Shown in pieces: positions 18,537 through 29,993 of a stretch of DNA of 64,000 nt. The stretch is from Olsenella profusa F0195. Its GTDB lineage: Bacteria; Actinomycetota; Coriobacteriia; Coriobacteriales; Atopobiaceae. Location of the stretch: assembly GCF_000468755.1 (NCBI RefSeq), contig NZ_AWEZ01000073.1, forward strand, positions 84,675 to 148,674, in the 5' to 3' direction. The notes beneath the pieces are model-generated. The model was not told where the DNA came from, made no database searches, and worked only from the letters and a program-made list of their open reading frames with translations. The first letter of the stretch is position 1. Each line of letters starts with the position of its first letter. A program made the translations under genes and the position numbers.

Positions 18537-19473
18537 CACCGTGCCCAACCGCAAGGCAATCTGTGACGTGCTCATGAGGCACGCAGCCACCGATAGGGAC
18601 GTTGTGGTGCTCTGCTCCGATTCCCGCGGGTCGGCCTCGCTCACGCCCTTCTTCGAGCGGTATCCGGAGCAGGCCATCGAGGTTGGCATTGCCGAGCAGG
18701 ACCTCGTGGGCATCGCCGCGGGCCTCGCCGCGTGCGGCAAGAAGCCCTATGCCGCCAGCCCCGCCTCCTTCGTGAGCACGCGCTCCTACGAGCAGGTCAA
18801 GGTCGACTGCGCCTACTCCGACACCAACGTCAAGCTCATCGGCATCTCGGGGGGCGTGAGCTATGGCGCCCTGGGCATGAGCCACCACTCCGCCCAGGAC
18901 ATCGCCGCCATGAGCGCCATCCCCAACATGCGCGTGTACCTCCCGAGCGACCGCTTCCAGACGACCCGGCTCTTCGAGGCGCTGCTCGAGGACGAGAGGC
19001 CCGCCTACATCCGCGTGGGCCGCAATCCCGTCGAGGACGTCTACACCGAGGACTCCTGCCCCTTCCAGATGGATCGGGCCACGGTGGTTCGCGAGGGCAC
19101 CGATGCGCTGCTGGTGGCCTGCGGCGAGATGGTCCGGCCTGCAGTCGTGGCGGCCGACCTCTTGGCCGCCGATGGCGTGAGCGCCACCGTGCTCGACATG
19201 TACTGCGTCAAGCCGCTCGACCGCGAGGCCATTGTCACGTATACGCGGGATGCCAAGGTGGTCGTGGGCGTGGAGGAGCATGCGCCCTTCGGTGGCCTGG
19301 GCTCGATGGTGGCTCAGGTGGTGGGCGAAGAGTGCCCGAGGCCCTGCGTCACGATGGCGCTTCCCGACGCACCGGTCATCACGGGCAGCTCACGGGAGGT
19401 CTTCGCGCAGTACGACCTGGATGCGCATGGAATCGCCACGCGCGTGCGGGAGCTTCTCGCCAAGGGGGGCTAG
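18529..19473 (+). CDS. Transketolase, C-terminal subunit
   Basis: A 314-residue partner containing the pyrimidine-binding domain (FFERYPEQAIEVGIAEQDLV with the catalytic glutamate in GIAEQ) and the C-terminal domain (VLDMYCVKPLDREAI). The start ATG at 18529 overlaps the stop of the N-terminal subunit, so the two are translationally coupled. Split transketolases of this kind are common in sugar operons of anaerobes, where they act beside a full-length housekeeping enzyme. Confidence 0.88.
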   Translation: MPSTVPNRKAICDVLMRHAATDRDVVVLCSDSRGSASLTPFFERYPEQAIEVGIAEQDLVGIAAGLAACGKKPYAASPASFVSTRSYEQVKVDCAYSDTNVKLIGISGGVSYGALGMSHHSAQDIAAMSAIPNMRVYLPSDRFQTTRLFEALLEDERPAYIRVGRNPVEDVYTEDSCPFQMDRATVVREGTDALLVACGEMVRPAVVAADLLAADGVSATVLDMYCVKPLDREAIVTYTRDAKVVVGVEEHAPFGGLGSMVAQVVGEECPRPCVTMALPDAPVITGSSREVFAQYDLDAHGIATRVRELLAKGG

Positions 19474-19551
19474 TGCCTGGCACCCAGGCCCGTGGTGGGA
19501 TGTGGGGCAGGGATGGCCTGCCTGTACAACGAGTTCAGGAGAGGGGCAATC

Positions 19552-20580
19552 ATGAAAGACGTTTCGAGGCGCGACTTCTGTAGGGTATCCGGTGTCATGG
19601 GCGCAGGCCTCGGCCTTGCCGCGCTGCTTACCGCGTGTGGGGGTGGCTCGTCGGACGCCTCCAAGCCCGCAAGCTCCGGCTCCGGTGGCGAGCGGGAGGT
19701 GCTGAAGGGAGGCGGCTCCGACATCATCTATGTCATCACGCCCTCCGTCTCCAACCCCGCCTTCAAGGCCGAGGCCGACGGTGCCACCGACGAGGCGCAG
19801 AAGCTGGGCTATGAGGTCAAGGCAAACTCCCACGACGACGACCTCAACAAGCAGTCCGAGCTCTTCGACTCCGCCATCGCCGACAAGGCGGCCGCCATCA
19901 TCTGTGACAACGCCGGTGCCGATGCGACGGTCGCAGCCGTCCAGAAGGCGGCGGAGGCGGGCATCCCCACCTTCCTGATCGACCGCGAGATCTCCTCGAC
20001 GGGCGACGCCATCGCCCAGATCATCGCCGACAACAACCAGGGCGCCTCGGACGTGGCCCAGGCCTTCGTGGACGCCATGGGCGAGAAGGGCAACTACATC
20101 GAGCTCAAGGGCAAGGACTCCGACACCAACGCCCACGTGCGCTCCGACGCGTTCCACGCCGTCATCGACCAGTATCCGGACATGAAGATGCTCGATGCCC
20201 AGACGGCCAACTGGGAGAAGGACGAAGCCTACAACAAGATGGAGGCCCTCATCCAGACCTATGGCAGCGACATCAACGGCGTCATATCCGGCAACGACAC
20301 CATGGTCCAGGGCGTCTGCGCGGCCCTCGACTCCGCGGGCATGAGCATCCCCGTCGTCGGCGTCGATGGGTCCGACGAGGTGCGTGACCTCATCAAGCAG
20401 GGCAAGGCCACGGCCACCGCGCTCCAGCAGTTCGATGTCATCGCCCGCACCGCCGTCCAGGAGGCTGACACCTACCTCAAGGAGGGCGCGACGGGCAAGG
20501 ATGAGAAGCAGCTCATCCCCTGCATCGTCATCACCAAGGACAATGCCGGCAAGCTCGATGGCTTCGTCTACACGGAGTAG
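19552..20580 (+). CDS. Sugar ABC transporter substrate-binding lipoprotein (ribose type)
   Basis: A 342-residue exported protein. The N-terminus carries a twin-arginine-like SRRDFC (R6-R7) and a lipobox ending at C29 (LLTAC), then a Gly/Ser linker to about residue 50. The mature part is a periplasmic-binding-protein fold of the RbsB type (DIIYVITPSVSNPAFKAEA, ATGKDEKQLIPCIV near the end). GAGAGGGGCAATC precedes the ATG. It should capture a pentose or ribose-like sugar and deliver it to the permease encoded downstream. Confidence 0.9.
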   Translation: MKDVSRRDFCRVSGVMGAGLGLAALLTACGGGSSDASKPASSGSGGEREVLKGGGSDIIYVITPSVSNPAFKAEADGATDEAQKLGYEVKANSHDDDLNKQSELFDSAIADKAAAIICDNAGADATVAAVQKAAEAGIPTFLIDREISSTGDAIAQIIADNNQGASDVAQAFVDAMGEKGNYIELKGKDSDTNAHVRSDAFHAVIDQYPDMKMLDAQTANWEKDEAYNKMEALIQTYGSDINGVISGNDTMVQGVCAALDSAGMSIPVVGVDGSDEVRDLIKQGKATATALQQFDVIARTAVQEADTYLKEGATGKDEKQLIPCIVITKDNAGKLDGFVYTE

Positions 20581-20714
20581 CACGGCGCTCGCAGCATCTC
20601 TCAGGCAGGTGAACGGTGGGGCATGGGTTCTGTCCGTGGTCCCACCGCTGCGGAACCGCGCACGGCGGCCTACCCTTGCGGCGCGGCTTGTCAGCGGCAG
20701 GAGGAGGAGAGAAG

Positions 20715-21395
20715 ATGAGAAGGAGCATGCTCCCGGTCGTGGTGAGCGCATCGCTGGTGGGGTCGCTCGTCCTGTTTGGATGTACGGTGGTGCCCATTGG
20801 CCAGGAGGGCACGTACACGGGCGAGTCCACCTTTGATGCCGCGAGAGACATCGACACCCTGTGGAGCGAGAACGTGCAGTCCGAGATTGGCGGCAACGCA
20901 CGGGACCTCAACGGGCTGCTGGGCGCGAGCAGCCTGGTCGCCGATGACACGGCAAGCCAGTTCGCAGGCAAGAGCCTCTCCACCTCCTCGAGCGCAGCCG
21001 GCAATGTCGTGGTCTATGCGGTCAAGGGGGCCGGCACCGTCACCAATGTCGTCGCGAAGGCAGCCGATTCGGGGGCATCCTCCAAGGGCTACATCACCAT
21101 CGCGCTCGAAGGCTACGATGGGCCCACCGAGGTCGACATCAACGTCGGCCCCGTCATATCGGACACGTCGTTGCGTGACTACCTCAGCAGCATCAACCTC
21201 AACGATTACAGGGACACGACCGAGTGGTCACAGGTCTCCAAGGGCCTCAACGACAAGGCTCAGTCCGAGGTCATCGACCCTGCCGACATAGCCACCATCA
21301 AGGGCAGGAGGGTCACCTTCGTGGGCGCCTTCACGGCCAACTCGGCGACGATGAGCAAGATCACCATCACGCCCATCGAGATGGTAGTCGAGTAG
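20715..21395 (+). CDS. DUF2291-family lipoprotein in sugar ABC operon
   Basis: A 226-residue lipoprotein: basic start MRRSM, hydrophobic signal, lipobox ending at C23 (VLFGC). The rest is soluble and beta-rich (NVVVYAVKGAGTVTNVVAKA; KGRRVTFVGAF). I recognise it as DUF2291-like, a family that travels with ribose-type ABC transporters and whose role is unknown. It lies between the binding-protein and ATPase genes, preceded by GGAGGAGAGAAG. A part in transporter assembly or substrate handling at the cell surface is only an inference. Confidence 0.75.
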   Translation: MRRSMLPVVVSASLVGSLVLFGCTVVPIGQEGTYTGESTFDAARDIDTLWSENVQSEIGGNARDLNGLLGASSLVADDTASQFAGKSLSTSSSAAGNVVVYAVKGAGTVTNVVAKAADSGASSKGYITIALEGYDGPTEVDINVGPVISDTSLRDYLSSINLNDYRDTTEWSQVSKGLNDKAQSEVIDPADIATIKGRRVTFVGAFTANSATMSKITITPIEMVVE

Positions 21396-21430
21396 GGGTT
21401 TGCGGACGCTTGGGAAGGAAGTGCGTACGT

Positions 21431-22987
21431 ATGGCAGGCTATGGCTGTCCGGACGATGTGTTCCTGCACGCCGATCGGATCTCAAAGGTGTACCCCGGTA
21501 CCAAGGCGCTCGACAACGTCTCGTTCGACCTGCTCAAAGGTAAGGTCAATGTCCTGATCGGCGAGAACGGGGCGGGTAAGTCCACCCTCATGAAGATGAT
21601 AGCCGGCATCGAGCAGCCGTCATCGGGCACCCTGTACATTGGCGATGCCGAGGTGAGCTTCAAGGACACGACCGAGGCCCGCAGGCACGGCATCGGCATC
21701 ATCCACCAGGAGCTCAGCCTCTTCCCCAATCTCAACGTGTACCAGAACATCTTCATGAACAGGGAGCACAAGCGGGGCTTCAGCCTTGATGACGCCTACC
21801 ACATGAACGCGTCCAAGAAGGTCCTTGACCTCCTGGAGCATCCCATGGACCCCACCACCAGGGTCGGCAGCCTCCGCGTCGGCCAGCAGCAGATGATAGA
21901 GATCGCCCGGGAACTCGTTGATGACGACCTCCAGGTGCTCATCATGGACGAGCCCACCTCGTCGTTGTCGCAACAGGAGGTGCAGGTCCTCTTCAAGATC
22001 ATGCGCGAGCTTACGGCCAGCGGCCTCTCCATCGTCTACATCTCCCATCGTCTCGAGGAGATCATGGAGATCGGCGATCACGTCACCATCCTGCGCGACG
22101 GCAGGTACGTGGACGACGCTGACGTCAAGGACATCAGCATCAGCTGGATCGTCCAGAAGATGACCGGTGGCGAGAAGCAGTACCCCAAGCGTGATCGCGT
22201 CGTCGATTGGGACGCACAGCCCAAGATCCTCGAGGTCAGCGACCTCTGCCTGCCCAAGCCCGGCGGGGGGTACCTCGTCGACCACGTGAGCTTCGACCTC
22301 AGGAAGGGCGAGGTGCTGGGCATCTACGGTCTTTTGGGCGCCGGACGCACCGAGGTGTTCGAGTGCATCATGGGCCTGCGTCCCGAGCACACGGGAACGG
22401 TCAGGCTCAACGGCAGGCCCATCACCATCGGCAGCGTCTCGCAGATGATCGATGCGGGCATCTCGCTCATCCCGGAGGATCGCCAGGGTGGTGGCCTGGT
22501 CCAGACCTTGGACATCGAGAAGAACGTGTCCCTTGCGGCACTCAAGCGCTACCGGAAGGGGCCGCTCATCGACTCCGTCACGGAGGACAGGAGGGTCGAC
22601 GAGGAGATCCGGGACATCCACATCAAGGTCGCCGACAAGCACCTGCCGATCCTGTCGCTCTCTGGCGGCAACCAGCAGAAGGTCGTCATCGCCAAGGGGC
22701 TGCTCACCGAGCCACAGATCCTGCTCATGGACGAGCCGTCCCGCGGCATCGACATCGGGGCCAAGACCGAGGTCTACGAGATCATTGACAAGTACGCCAG
22801 GCGGGGGCTCTCGATAATCGTCATCTCCTCCGAGCTCGAGGAGATCATAGCCATCTCCGACCGCATCCTCGTCCTCTCGAACGGCAGGCTCACGGGTGAG
22901 TTCGCGGGGGGCCACATCGACAAGGATGCGTTGGCGCTCGCTTCCTACAAGGGACATCACGCTGTGAAGGCAGAGAAGGAGAACTAG
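21431..22987 (+). CDS. Sugar ABC transporter ATP-binding protein (RbsA type, two ATPase domains)
   Basis: A 518-residue protein with two fused nucleotide-binding domains. The first has Walker A GENGAGKST and Walker B LIMDEPTSSL; the second has a degenerate Walker A (YGLLGAGRTEV), a signature LSGGNQQKV and Walker B LLMDEPSRGI. This asymmetry is normal for the RbsA/MglA group. It powers uptake with the binding protein and permease of the same operon. The start at 21431 follows GGAAGGAAG. Confidence 0.92.
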   Translation: MAGYGCPDDVFLHADRISKVYPGTKALDNVSFDLLKGKVNVLIGENGAGKSTLMKMIAGIEQPSSGTLYIGDAEVSFKDTTEARRHGIGIIHQELSLFPNLNVYQNIFMNREHKRGFSLDDAYHMNASKKVLDLLEHPMDPTTRVGSLRVGQQQMIEIARELVDDDLQVLIMDEPTSSLSQQEVQVLFKIMRELTASGLSIVYISHRLEEIMEIGDHVTILRDGRYVDDADVKDISISWIVQKMTGGEKQYPKRDRVVDWDAQPKILEVSDLCLPKPGGGYLVDHVSFDLRKGEVLGIYGLLGAGRTEVFECIMGLRPEHTGTVRLNGRPITIGSVSQMIDAGISLIPEDRQGGGLVQTLDIEKNVSLAALKRYRKGPLIDSVTEDRRVDEEIRDIHIKVADKHLPILSLSGGNQQKVVIAKGLLTEPQILLMDEPSRGIDIGAKTEVYEIIDKYARRGLSIIVISSELEEIIAISDRILVLSNGRLTGEFAGGHIDKDALALASYKGHHAVKAEKEN

Positions 22988-22989
22988 AC

Positions 22990-24087
22990 ATGGCAGCTGA
23001 AACCAAGAAGGCCTCGGGGGGCACCAACAACCTGGTGATGGTGCTGCTGAACGGCCGAACCCTCATCGTGCTGGTCATCCTCATGATCTTCTTCAGCCTT
23101 GCCACCCCAAACTTCTTCACGGCAGGGTCGCTTCTCTCCGTGGCCAAACACGTGGCACTCTATGGCATCCTCGCCATTGGCATGACGTTCGTCATCATCA
23201 CGGGGGGCATCGACCTCTCGGTGGGCGCGGTGGTCGGTCTCGCCGGCATGGTCTCGGCGGGCTTCGTACAGGAGGGCCTGACCCTCACCTTTGCGGGCGT
23301 GACGATCTACTTCAGCGTGCCTGTCGTGGTGCTCCTCACCCTGCTCATGGGTGTCGTGCTGGGGATGCTGAACGGCCTCGTCATCACGAAGCTGGGCGTC
23401 GCCCCCTTCATCGCCACGCTGGGCACCATGTACGTCTGGCGGGGCTTCGCCAACATCCGCTCCAATGGGGCGACGTTCTCCAGCATCTCGGGGCATGTCG
23501 GGCTCGGCAACACGGGATACGGCTTCTTCGCATCGAGCGTCCTGGGCATCCCCATGGGCGTCATCATCTTTGCGATCTTTGCCGTCATTGCGGGCATCGT
23601 GCTCAGGAAGACGGCCTTTGGCTGGCACGTGCTGGCAATCGGTGGCAACCAGAACGCGGCGCGCCTTTCGGGCATCAAGGTTGACCGCAACCTCATCATC
23701 GTCTATGCCATCTCGGGCTTCTGCGCCGCCATGGTCGGCATCATCACCACCTCGCAGCTCATGGGCGCCAACCCCTCTACCGGCACCTCTTGGGAGATGA
23801 ATGCCATCGCGGCGTCCGTCCTGGGTGGCACCTCCATGGCGGGTGGCGTGGGTACCATCCTTGGCACCGTCGAGGGAGCCTTCGTCATCGGCGTCATCAA
23901 CGATGGCATGGCCATGTGTGGCGTCACGGAGTTCTGGCAGCAGGTCATACGTGGTATCGTCATCATCATTGCCGTGGTGATTGACCAGGTGCAGCGCAAC
24001 CTTCAGGCGCGCATGGCCCTGCAGGTGCGCGACGAGGGCAGGGGTGATGTGGGTGGTGACGGGGCCGCCGGGGCTGCGGCGGAATAG
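22990..24087 (+). CDS. Sugar ABC transporter permease (RbsC type)
   Basis: A 365-residue membrane protein with about eight to ten membrane segments and the family phrases ITGGIDLSVGAVVGLAGM, GMLNGLVITKLGVAPFIATLG, and GGTSMAGGVGTILGT. It starts two bases after the ATPase gene's stop. The C-terminus ends in an unusual Gly/Ala-rich cytoplasmic tail (about 30 residues). Confidence 0.92.
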   Translation: MAAETKKASGGTNNLVMVLLNGRTLIVLVILMIFFSLATPNFFTAGSLLSVAKHVALYGILAIGMTFVIITGGIDLSVGAVVGLAGMVSAGFVQEGLTLTFAGVTIYFSVPVVVLLTLLMGVVLGMLNGLVITKLGVAPFIATLGTMYVWRGFANIRSNGATFSSISGHVGLGNTGYGFFASSVLGIPMGVIIFAIFAVIAGIVLRKTAFGWHVLAIGGNQNAARLSGIKVDRNLIIVYAISGFCAAMVGIITTSQLMGANPSTGTSWEMNAIAASVLGGTSMAGGVGTILGTVEGAFVIGVINDGMAMCGVTEFWQQVIRGIVIIIAVVIDQVQRNLQARMALQVRDEGRGDVGGDGAAGAAAE

Positions 24088-24189
24088 CAGCCCGGAACCA
24101 TGCCGGCGTGCCCAGGGGCATGCGAATGCCGAGCGATGCATGGTCCGCATGTGACCTCGTGGCACGTCACGAGTTGGAGGAGGAACAGC

Positions 24190-24585
24190 ATGAAGAAGAG
24201 GGGCATACTCAACGTCCAGCTTGCCGGGCTGTTGGCCGGCCTGGGGCACAAGGACAGCTACATGATTGCCGATGCCGGCATGCCCATACCCAGGGGCGTG
24301 GAGGTCGTCGATCTGGCCGTGACAGGTGGCGTCCCCACCTTTCGCCAGGTCATGGATGCCGTCCTGGACGAGTGCGCCGTCGAGCGCTACACCTTGGCCG
24401 AGGAGATACGGCAGGCCAACCCGGAGCTCCACCGCTACATCGAGGGTGCGCTGGCGGGCGTCGAGCACGACTACCTTCCCCACGACGAGCTCAAGCGGGT
24501 GGAGGCGTCCTGCAAGTTCGTGATACGCACGGGGGAGTTCTCGCCGTACCCCAACATCCTGCTCACTGCGGCCTGCGCGTTCTAG
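24190..24585 (+). CDS. rbsD: D-ribose pyranase
   Basis: A 131-residue protein beginning MKKRGILNVQLAGLLAGLGHKD, with the active-site histidine H20 and the phrases DAGMPIP and SPYPNILL typical of RbsD. It speeds pyranose-furanose conversion of ribose after import. GGAGGAACAGC precedes the start at 24190. It sits between the transporter genes and the kinase, as in ribose operons, and argues that the transported sugar is ribose or a close relative. Confidence 0.92.
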   Translation: MKKRGILNVQLAGLLAGLGHKDSYMIADAGMPIPRGVEVVDLAVTGGVPTFRQVMDAVLDECAVERYTLAEEIRQANPELHRYIEGALAGVEHDYLPHDELKRVEASCKFVIRTGEFSPYPNILLTAACAF

Positions 24586-24624
24586 CCTCCGGGCCATCGC
24601 GTGCCGGACAAGACGGGAGGCATC

Positions 24625-25515
24625 ATGAGGATTCTCGACTTTGGATCCCTCAACATAGACTACGTCTATGGCGTCGACCACATAGTCGCGCCGGGGGAGA
24701 CGCTCGCCTCGACACAGCGCAGCGTCTTCCCCGGCGGCAAGGGGCTCAACCAGGCCGTGGCGCTTGCCCGCGCGGGCGCGCGGGTATGGCAGGCGGGGAT
24801 GGTGGGGCCCGAGGGGGGCCTGCTGCTGGACGTCTGCAGGGACGCAGGCGTCGACACGCACCTCGTCGCCCGCAGCGACGTTGCCACGGGGTATACGGTC
24901 ATACAGGTGGATGCGAAGGGGCAGAACTGCATCCTGCTCTATGGGGGCGCCAATCGGCAGGTGGACGAGGGCTACGTGGATCAGGTGCTCGCGCAGTTCT
25001 CGGCGGGGGACTACCTCGTCCTCCAGAACGAGATCTCGTGCCTCGCCTACCTTGTGGATCGCGCGGGCGCCTTGGGCATGAAGGTCATCCTGAACCCCTC
25101 GCCGTACGATGACGCGCTGCGCACTGTCGACCTGGGCAAGGTGTCACTGTTCATCCTCAACGAGATCGAGGGGGCACAGATCTCGGGTGGCTCGACGGAT
25201 CCGGCCGATGTGCTTGGGCGACTGGGGGAGCAGTACCCCCAGGCCGAGGTGGTCCTCACCCTCGGCGCCAGGGGATCGGTGTATCAGTGTGGCGGGCATC
25301 GCTATGAACAGGGCATCTTCGAGGTTGAGGTCATCGACACCACCGCTGCGGGGGATACGTTCACGGGTTACTTCGTGTGGGCGCGAAGCGTTGGCAAGCC
25401 CGTGCAGGAGGCCCTGGCGCTGGCTGCCAAGGCGTCTGCGATGGCGGTGTCGCAGCAGGGGGCGGCGCCGTCCATTCCCACGATGGAGCAGGTCCGGGCA
25501 AGCCCGCTGGGCTAG
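24625..25515 (+). CDS. rbsK: Ribokinase, PfkB family
   Basis: A 296-residue sugar kinase. The family's first signature appears as FPGGKGLNQAVALARAGA, and the second, with the catalytic aspartate, as DTTAAGDTFTGYFV. ATP binding is suggested by LTLGARGS. It should phosphorylate ribose (or the isomerised pentose) at C5. The ATG at 24625 follows GGGAGG; an upstream GTG at 24601 is less likely. Its TAG overlaps the stop of the convergent gene (shared CTAG). Confidence 0.88.
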   Translation: MRILDFGSLNIDYVYGVDHIVAPGETLASTQRSVFPGGKGLNQAVALARAGARVWQAGMVGPEGGLLLDVCRDAGVDTHLVARSDVATGYTVIQVDAKGQNCILLYGGANRQVDEGYVDQVLAQFSAGDYLVLQNEISCLAYLVDRAGALGMKVILNPSPYDDALRTVDLGKVSLFILNEIEGAQISGGSTDPADVLGRLGEQYPQAEVVLTLGARGSVYQCGGHRYEQGIFEVEVIDTTAAGDTFTGYFVWARSVGKPVQEALALAAKASAMAVSQQGAAPSIPTMEQVRASPLG

Positions 25516-26201
25516 CGCCTGTGCCTGTGGGGCAGCCTCGACGGCCTGGGGTTGTTGATGCGCTCCGCCTTGGCGTTGGCGATCCGTTGTCGGGAGGTGC
25601 GAAACCCCTCTGCGGCCTCGGGATGCTCGGCGGCAGCCCTGAAGCAGAGCACCAGGTAGACAAGGGCAAGCGCGAAGTTGAGGACGGAGAGGTACAGGGC
25701 GCCTCCCTCAAGGGAGAAGACGGCCGTGCTACCCGGGACCGTCATGAGCACGATGTCGAGGAAGGTGAAGAGAAGGGGAACGAACGCCCAGCCATGGGAC
25801 ACGCGGGGGAGCCGGTCCGCGTCGACGCCCGCACGGATGCCCTCGACGGCGGTTGCCAGAAACGCCACCAGGCGCACGAGGGACATGAGGGTGTCCGACT
25901 GACGGTAGCCAAAGAGGCTCCAGGCTCCAGTGCCTGCAGCAAGGTACGCGAACGACCATGCGATCAACAGGGTCGAGGCGGCGATCAGCACGTTTTGGAA
26001 GCGGGAGCGCGCCGTGTGAAGGAGCACAACGAGCCTGTGGAACGACGAGTGGATGCTGGCTGACGAGCGCAGGCCGTGACCAGTGGCCAGGGGCGAGGAG
26101 GGAGGCTCAACGCTATCGCCCGTTGCCATGATCCGCTCCCGCTCGAGCGCCCTCATGGCGCGCAGCCTCCGTCGATGCGTGCGTTTGCTCTGTCGTGACA
26201 T
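25512..26201 (-). CDS. Hypothetical membrane protein, four predicted membrane segments
   Basis: A 229-residue protein not recognised as a known family. The N-terminus is strongly basic (MSRQSKRTHRRRLRAMRA), followed by an amphipathic stretch, then about four hydrophobic segments (VLIAASTLLIAWSFAYLAA; LVRLVAFLATAVEGI; WAFVPLLFTFLDIVLMTV; LSVLNFALALVYLVLCF), then a basic Arg/His-rich tail. The start at 26201 is preceded by GGGAG. It is transcribed alone and against the flanking kinase genes. Confidence 0.7.
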   Translation of the reverse strand: MSRQSKRTHRRRLRAMRALERERIMATGDSVEPPSSPLATGHGLRSSASIHSSFHRLVVLLHTARSRFQNVLIAASTLLIAWSFAYLAAGTGAWSLFGYRQSDTLMSLVRLVAFLATAVEGIRAGVDADRLPRVSHGWAFVPLLFTFLDIVLMTVPGSTAVFSLEGGALYLSVLNFALALVYLVLCFRAAAEHPEAAEGFRTSRQRIANAKAERINNPRPSRLPHRHRR

Positions 26202-26268
26202 GGGGCTCCCTTGGGCGTGGGTCGTGACGTCCTGCGTGTCGGGCGCCGGAGCGGTTGGTTCGATTCTA

Positions 26269-28376
<2,108 letters not shown>

Positions 28377-28745
28377 GCAAACCCCCTTCGGTTGCGGCTC
28401 CCTGTGCTGAGACGAGGATACGCATCGCCCCCACGGCGGACAAACGCCACCTAACAGGTGGACAGGGGGTGGCGCGCACTTCGCTCCCAGGTGCCTGTCC
28501 TCGCGAGTGAGAGAGAAAGGCCACAGATGGATGCAGGTGCTCAGTGGGCACATGGAGCCTTCTTTCCCGAGTGCCCGCCTGGTGGGTGCCCTGCGGTCTG
28601 ACACGTTTTGCGGTCTCCCGGTCCCGCTCGCCGACAAGGGTGTGCCGTCCGAATGTCTTCCGTTCCAAAATTGAAATTAAATACCTGAAATTAAGAATTG
28701 TCGTGACGCAATAATTCCATATAGGTACAACAGTAGGGACAAGCC
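28377..28745. promoter_or_regulatory. Divergent control region between PTS IIA and rpiR
   Basis: No gene here. An AT-rich block contains two direct copies of TGAAATTAA (28672-28680 and 28686-28694), likely sites for the RpiR regulator. A candidate plus-strand promoter is TTGTCG (28698-28703), a 16-base spacer and TATAGG (28720-28725). The left 270 bases are GC-rich without clear signals. Confidence 0.5.
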
Positions 28746-29591
28746 ATGGATGGACGTGACGTCATGGTCCTTTTAAAAGAGAATAGAGATAGAGCAACGA
28801 CCTCGGAGCGCAACGCCATCGACTACATCCTCGCACATACGGAGGATGTGATGGGCATGAGCATCCATCAGCTTGCGGACGCCTCGTTCGTCTCCCCGTC
28901 CACCATCTCGCGCCTCTGCCGGCACCTGGGTCTTGGCGGCTATCGGCAGTTCCAGAGCTCGCTCGTCTTCGAGCTGGCGAGGCGGCGAGACAGTGAGCGT
29001 ACGTCCATTGGGGACATCAGTCCCAAGGATTCGGTACGGCAGAGCATCTTCAAGGTGACCAGGAAGAACATCGAGTCCCTGACCATCACGGAGAAGCTCA
29101 ATGACCCCGACACCATCGAGTCGTGCGTGGCCCTCATGGGGCAGGCGTGCAGCATCAGCCTGTTTGGCCTGGGCTCCTCCCTGCTGAGCGCCCGGGACCT
29201 GTACTACAAGCTCATCCGTGCCAACGTGCGCTGCAACGTCTGTGACGACTGGCACGCCCAGCTCGTGTGCGCCACGAACATGGGGTCTGAGGACCTTGCG
29301 ATTGCATTCAGCTACTCGGGGCTCACGCACGAGGTCATCGAGTGCTCGCGGAGGGCCAAGGGACGCGGCGCGTCCCTCATCGCCATCACGCGGGCCGCTC
29401 ACGACTCGGAGCTTGTCCGCCTGGCCGACCAGACGCTCTACGTCGCCTCGACGGAGCCCATCTTTCGAAGCTCGGCGAGCGCGTCGCACATCTCGCAGCT
29501 GGACATCGTGGACATCCTCTTCGCGGTGTACGTGAGCAGGAACTTCCAGCGTTGCTCTGAGTGGTTTGATCGCAACTACATCGAGAAGTGA
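28746..29591 (+). CDS. MurR/RpiR-family transcriptional regulator
   Basis: A 281-residue regulator with an N-terminal helix-turn-helix (MSIHQLADASFVSPSTISRL) and a C-terminal SIS sugar-phosphate-binding domain (about 110-260; SISLFGLGSSLLSARD; IAFSYSGLTHEVIE). The family usually senses amino-sugar or sugar phosphates. Its position in front of PTS IIB/IIC, MupG and an amino-sugar kinase suggests it controls this locus and responds to MurNAc-6-phosphate or a similar compound. Confidence 0.9.
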   Translation: MDGRDVMVLLKENRDRATTSERNAIDYILAHTEDVMGMSIHQLADASFVSPSTISRLCRHLGLGGYRQFQSSLVFELARRRDSERTSIGDISPKDSVRQSIFKVTRKNIESLTITEKLNDPDTIESCVALMGQACSISLFGLGSSLLSARDLYYKLIRANVRCNVCDDWHAQLVCATNMGSEDLAIAFSYSGLTHEVIECSRRAKGRGASLIAITRAAHDSELVRLADQTLYVASTEPIFRSSASASHISQLDIVDILFAVYVSRNFQRCSEWFDRNYIEK

Positions 29592-29636
29592 GTTGATAGG
29601 GCATCCCATGAGGTGGGGGCCAGAGAGGGGCGTGTC

Positions 29637-29939
29637 ATGGAGTACAGGATTCTGCTCGTGTGTTCCGGCGGGATGTCGACGTCGGTGCTCATGGACAAGA
29701 TGCAGAGGTACGCGACGGAGCATGACGTCGTGATCAAGGTGGATGCCTGCGGAACGAGCAACTATGCCGACGAGGCAGCGGATTACGACATCATCCTCCT
29801 GGGCCCCCAGGTCGCCTATCGCAAGGCGCAGATCGCGGGGACCGTGGACGTCCCGGTCGTGCCGATCGCACCACGGGACTATGCGTTCGGCAACGTCGAG
29901 AACATCCTCACGCAGGTGGACCAGGTCCTTGAGGGGTAG
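29637..29939 (+). CDS. PTS lactose/cellobiose-type IIB component
   Basis: A 100-residue IIB protein with the phosphocysteine C9 in the N-terminal loop (ILLVCSGGMSTSVLM). It takes phosphate from IIA and phosphorylates the incoming sugar at the IIC transporter. It lies 45 bases after rpiR and 54 before the IIC gene, in one apparent transcript. Confidence 0.9.
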   Translation: MEYRILLVCSGGMSTSVLMDKMQRYATEHDVVIKVDACGTSNYADEAADYDIILLGPQVAYRKAQIAGTVDVPVVPIAPRDYAFGNVENILTQVDQVLEG

Positions 29940-29993
29940 CCACTGCGGGGACGGCCATCGCATTCGCACGCTCACCCACAACAAGGAGGGGAT

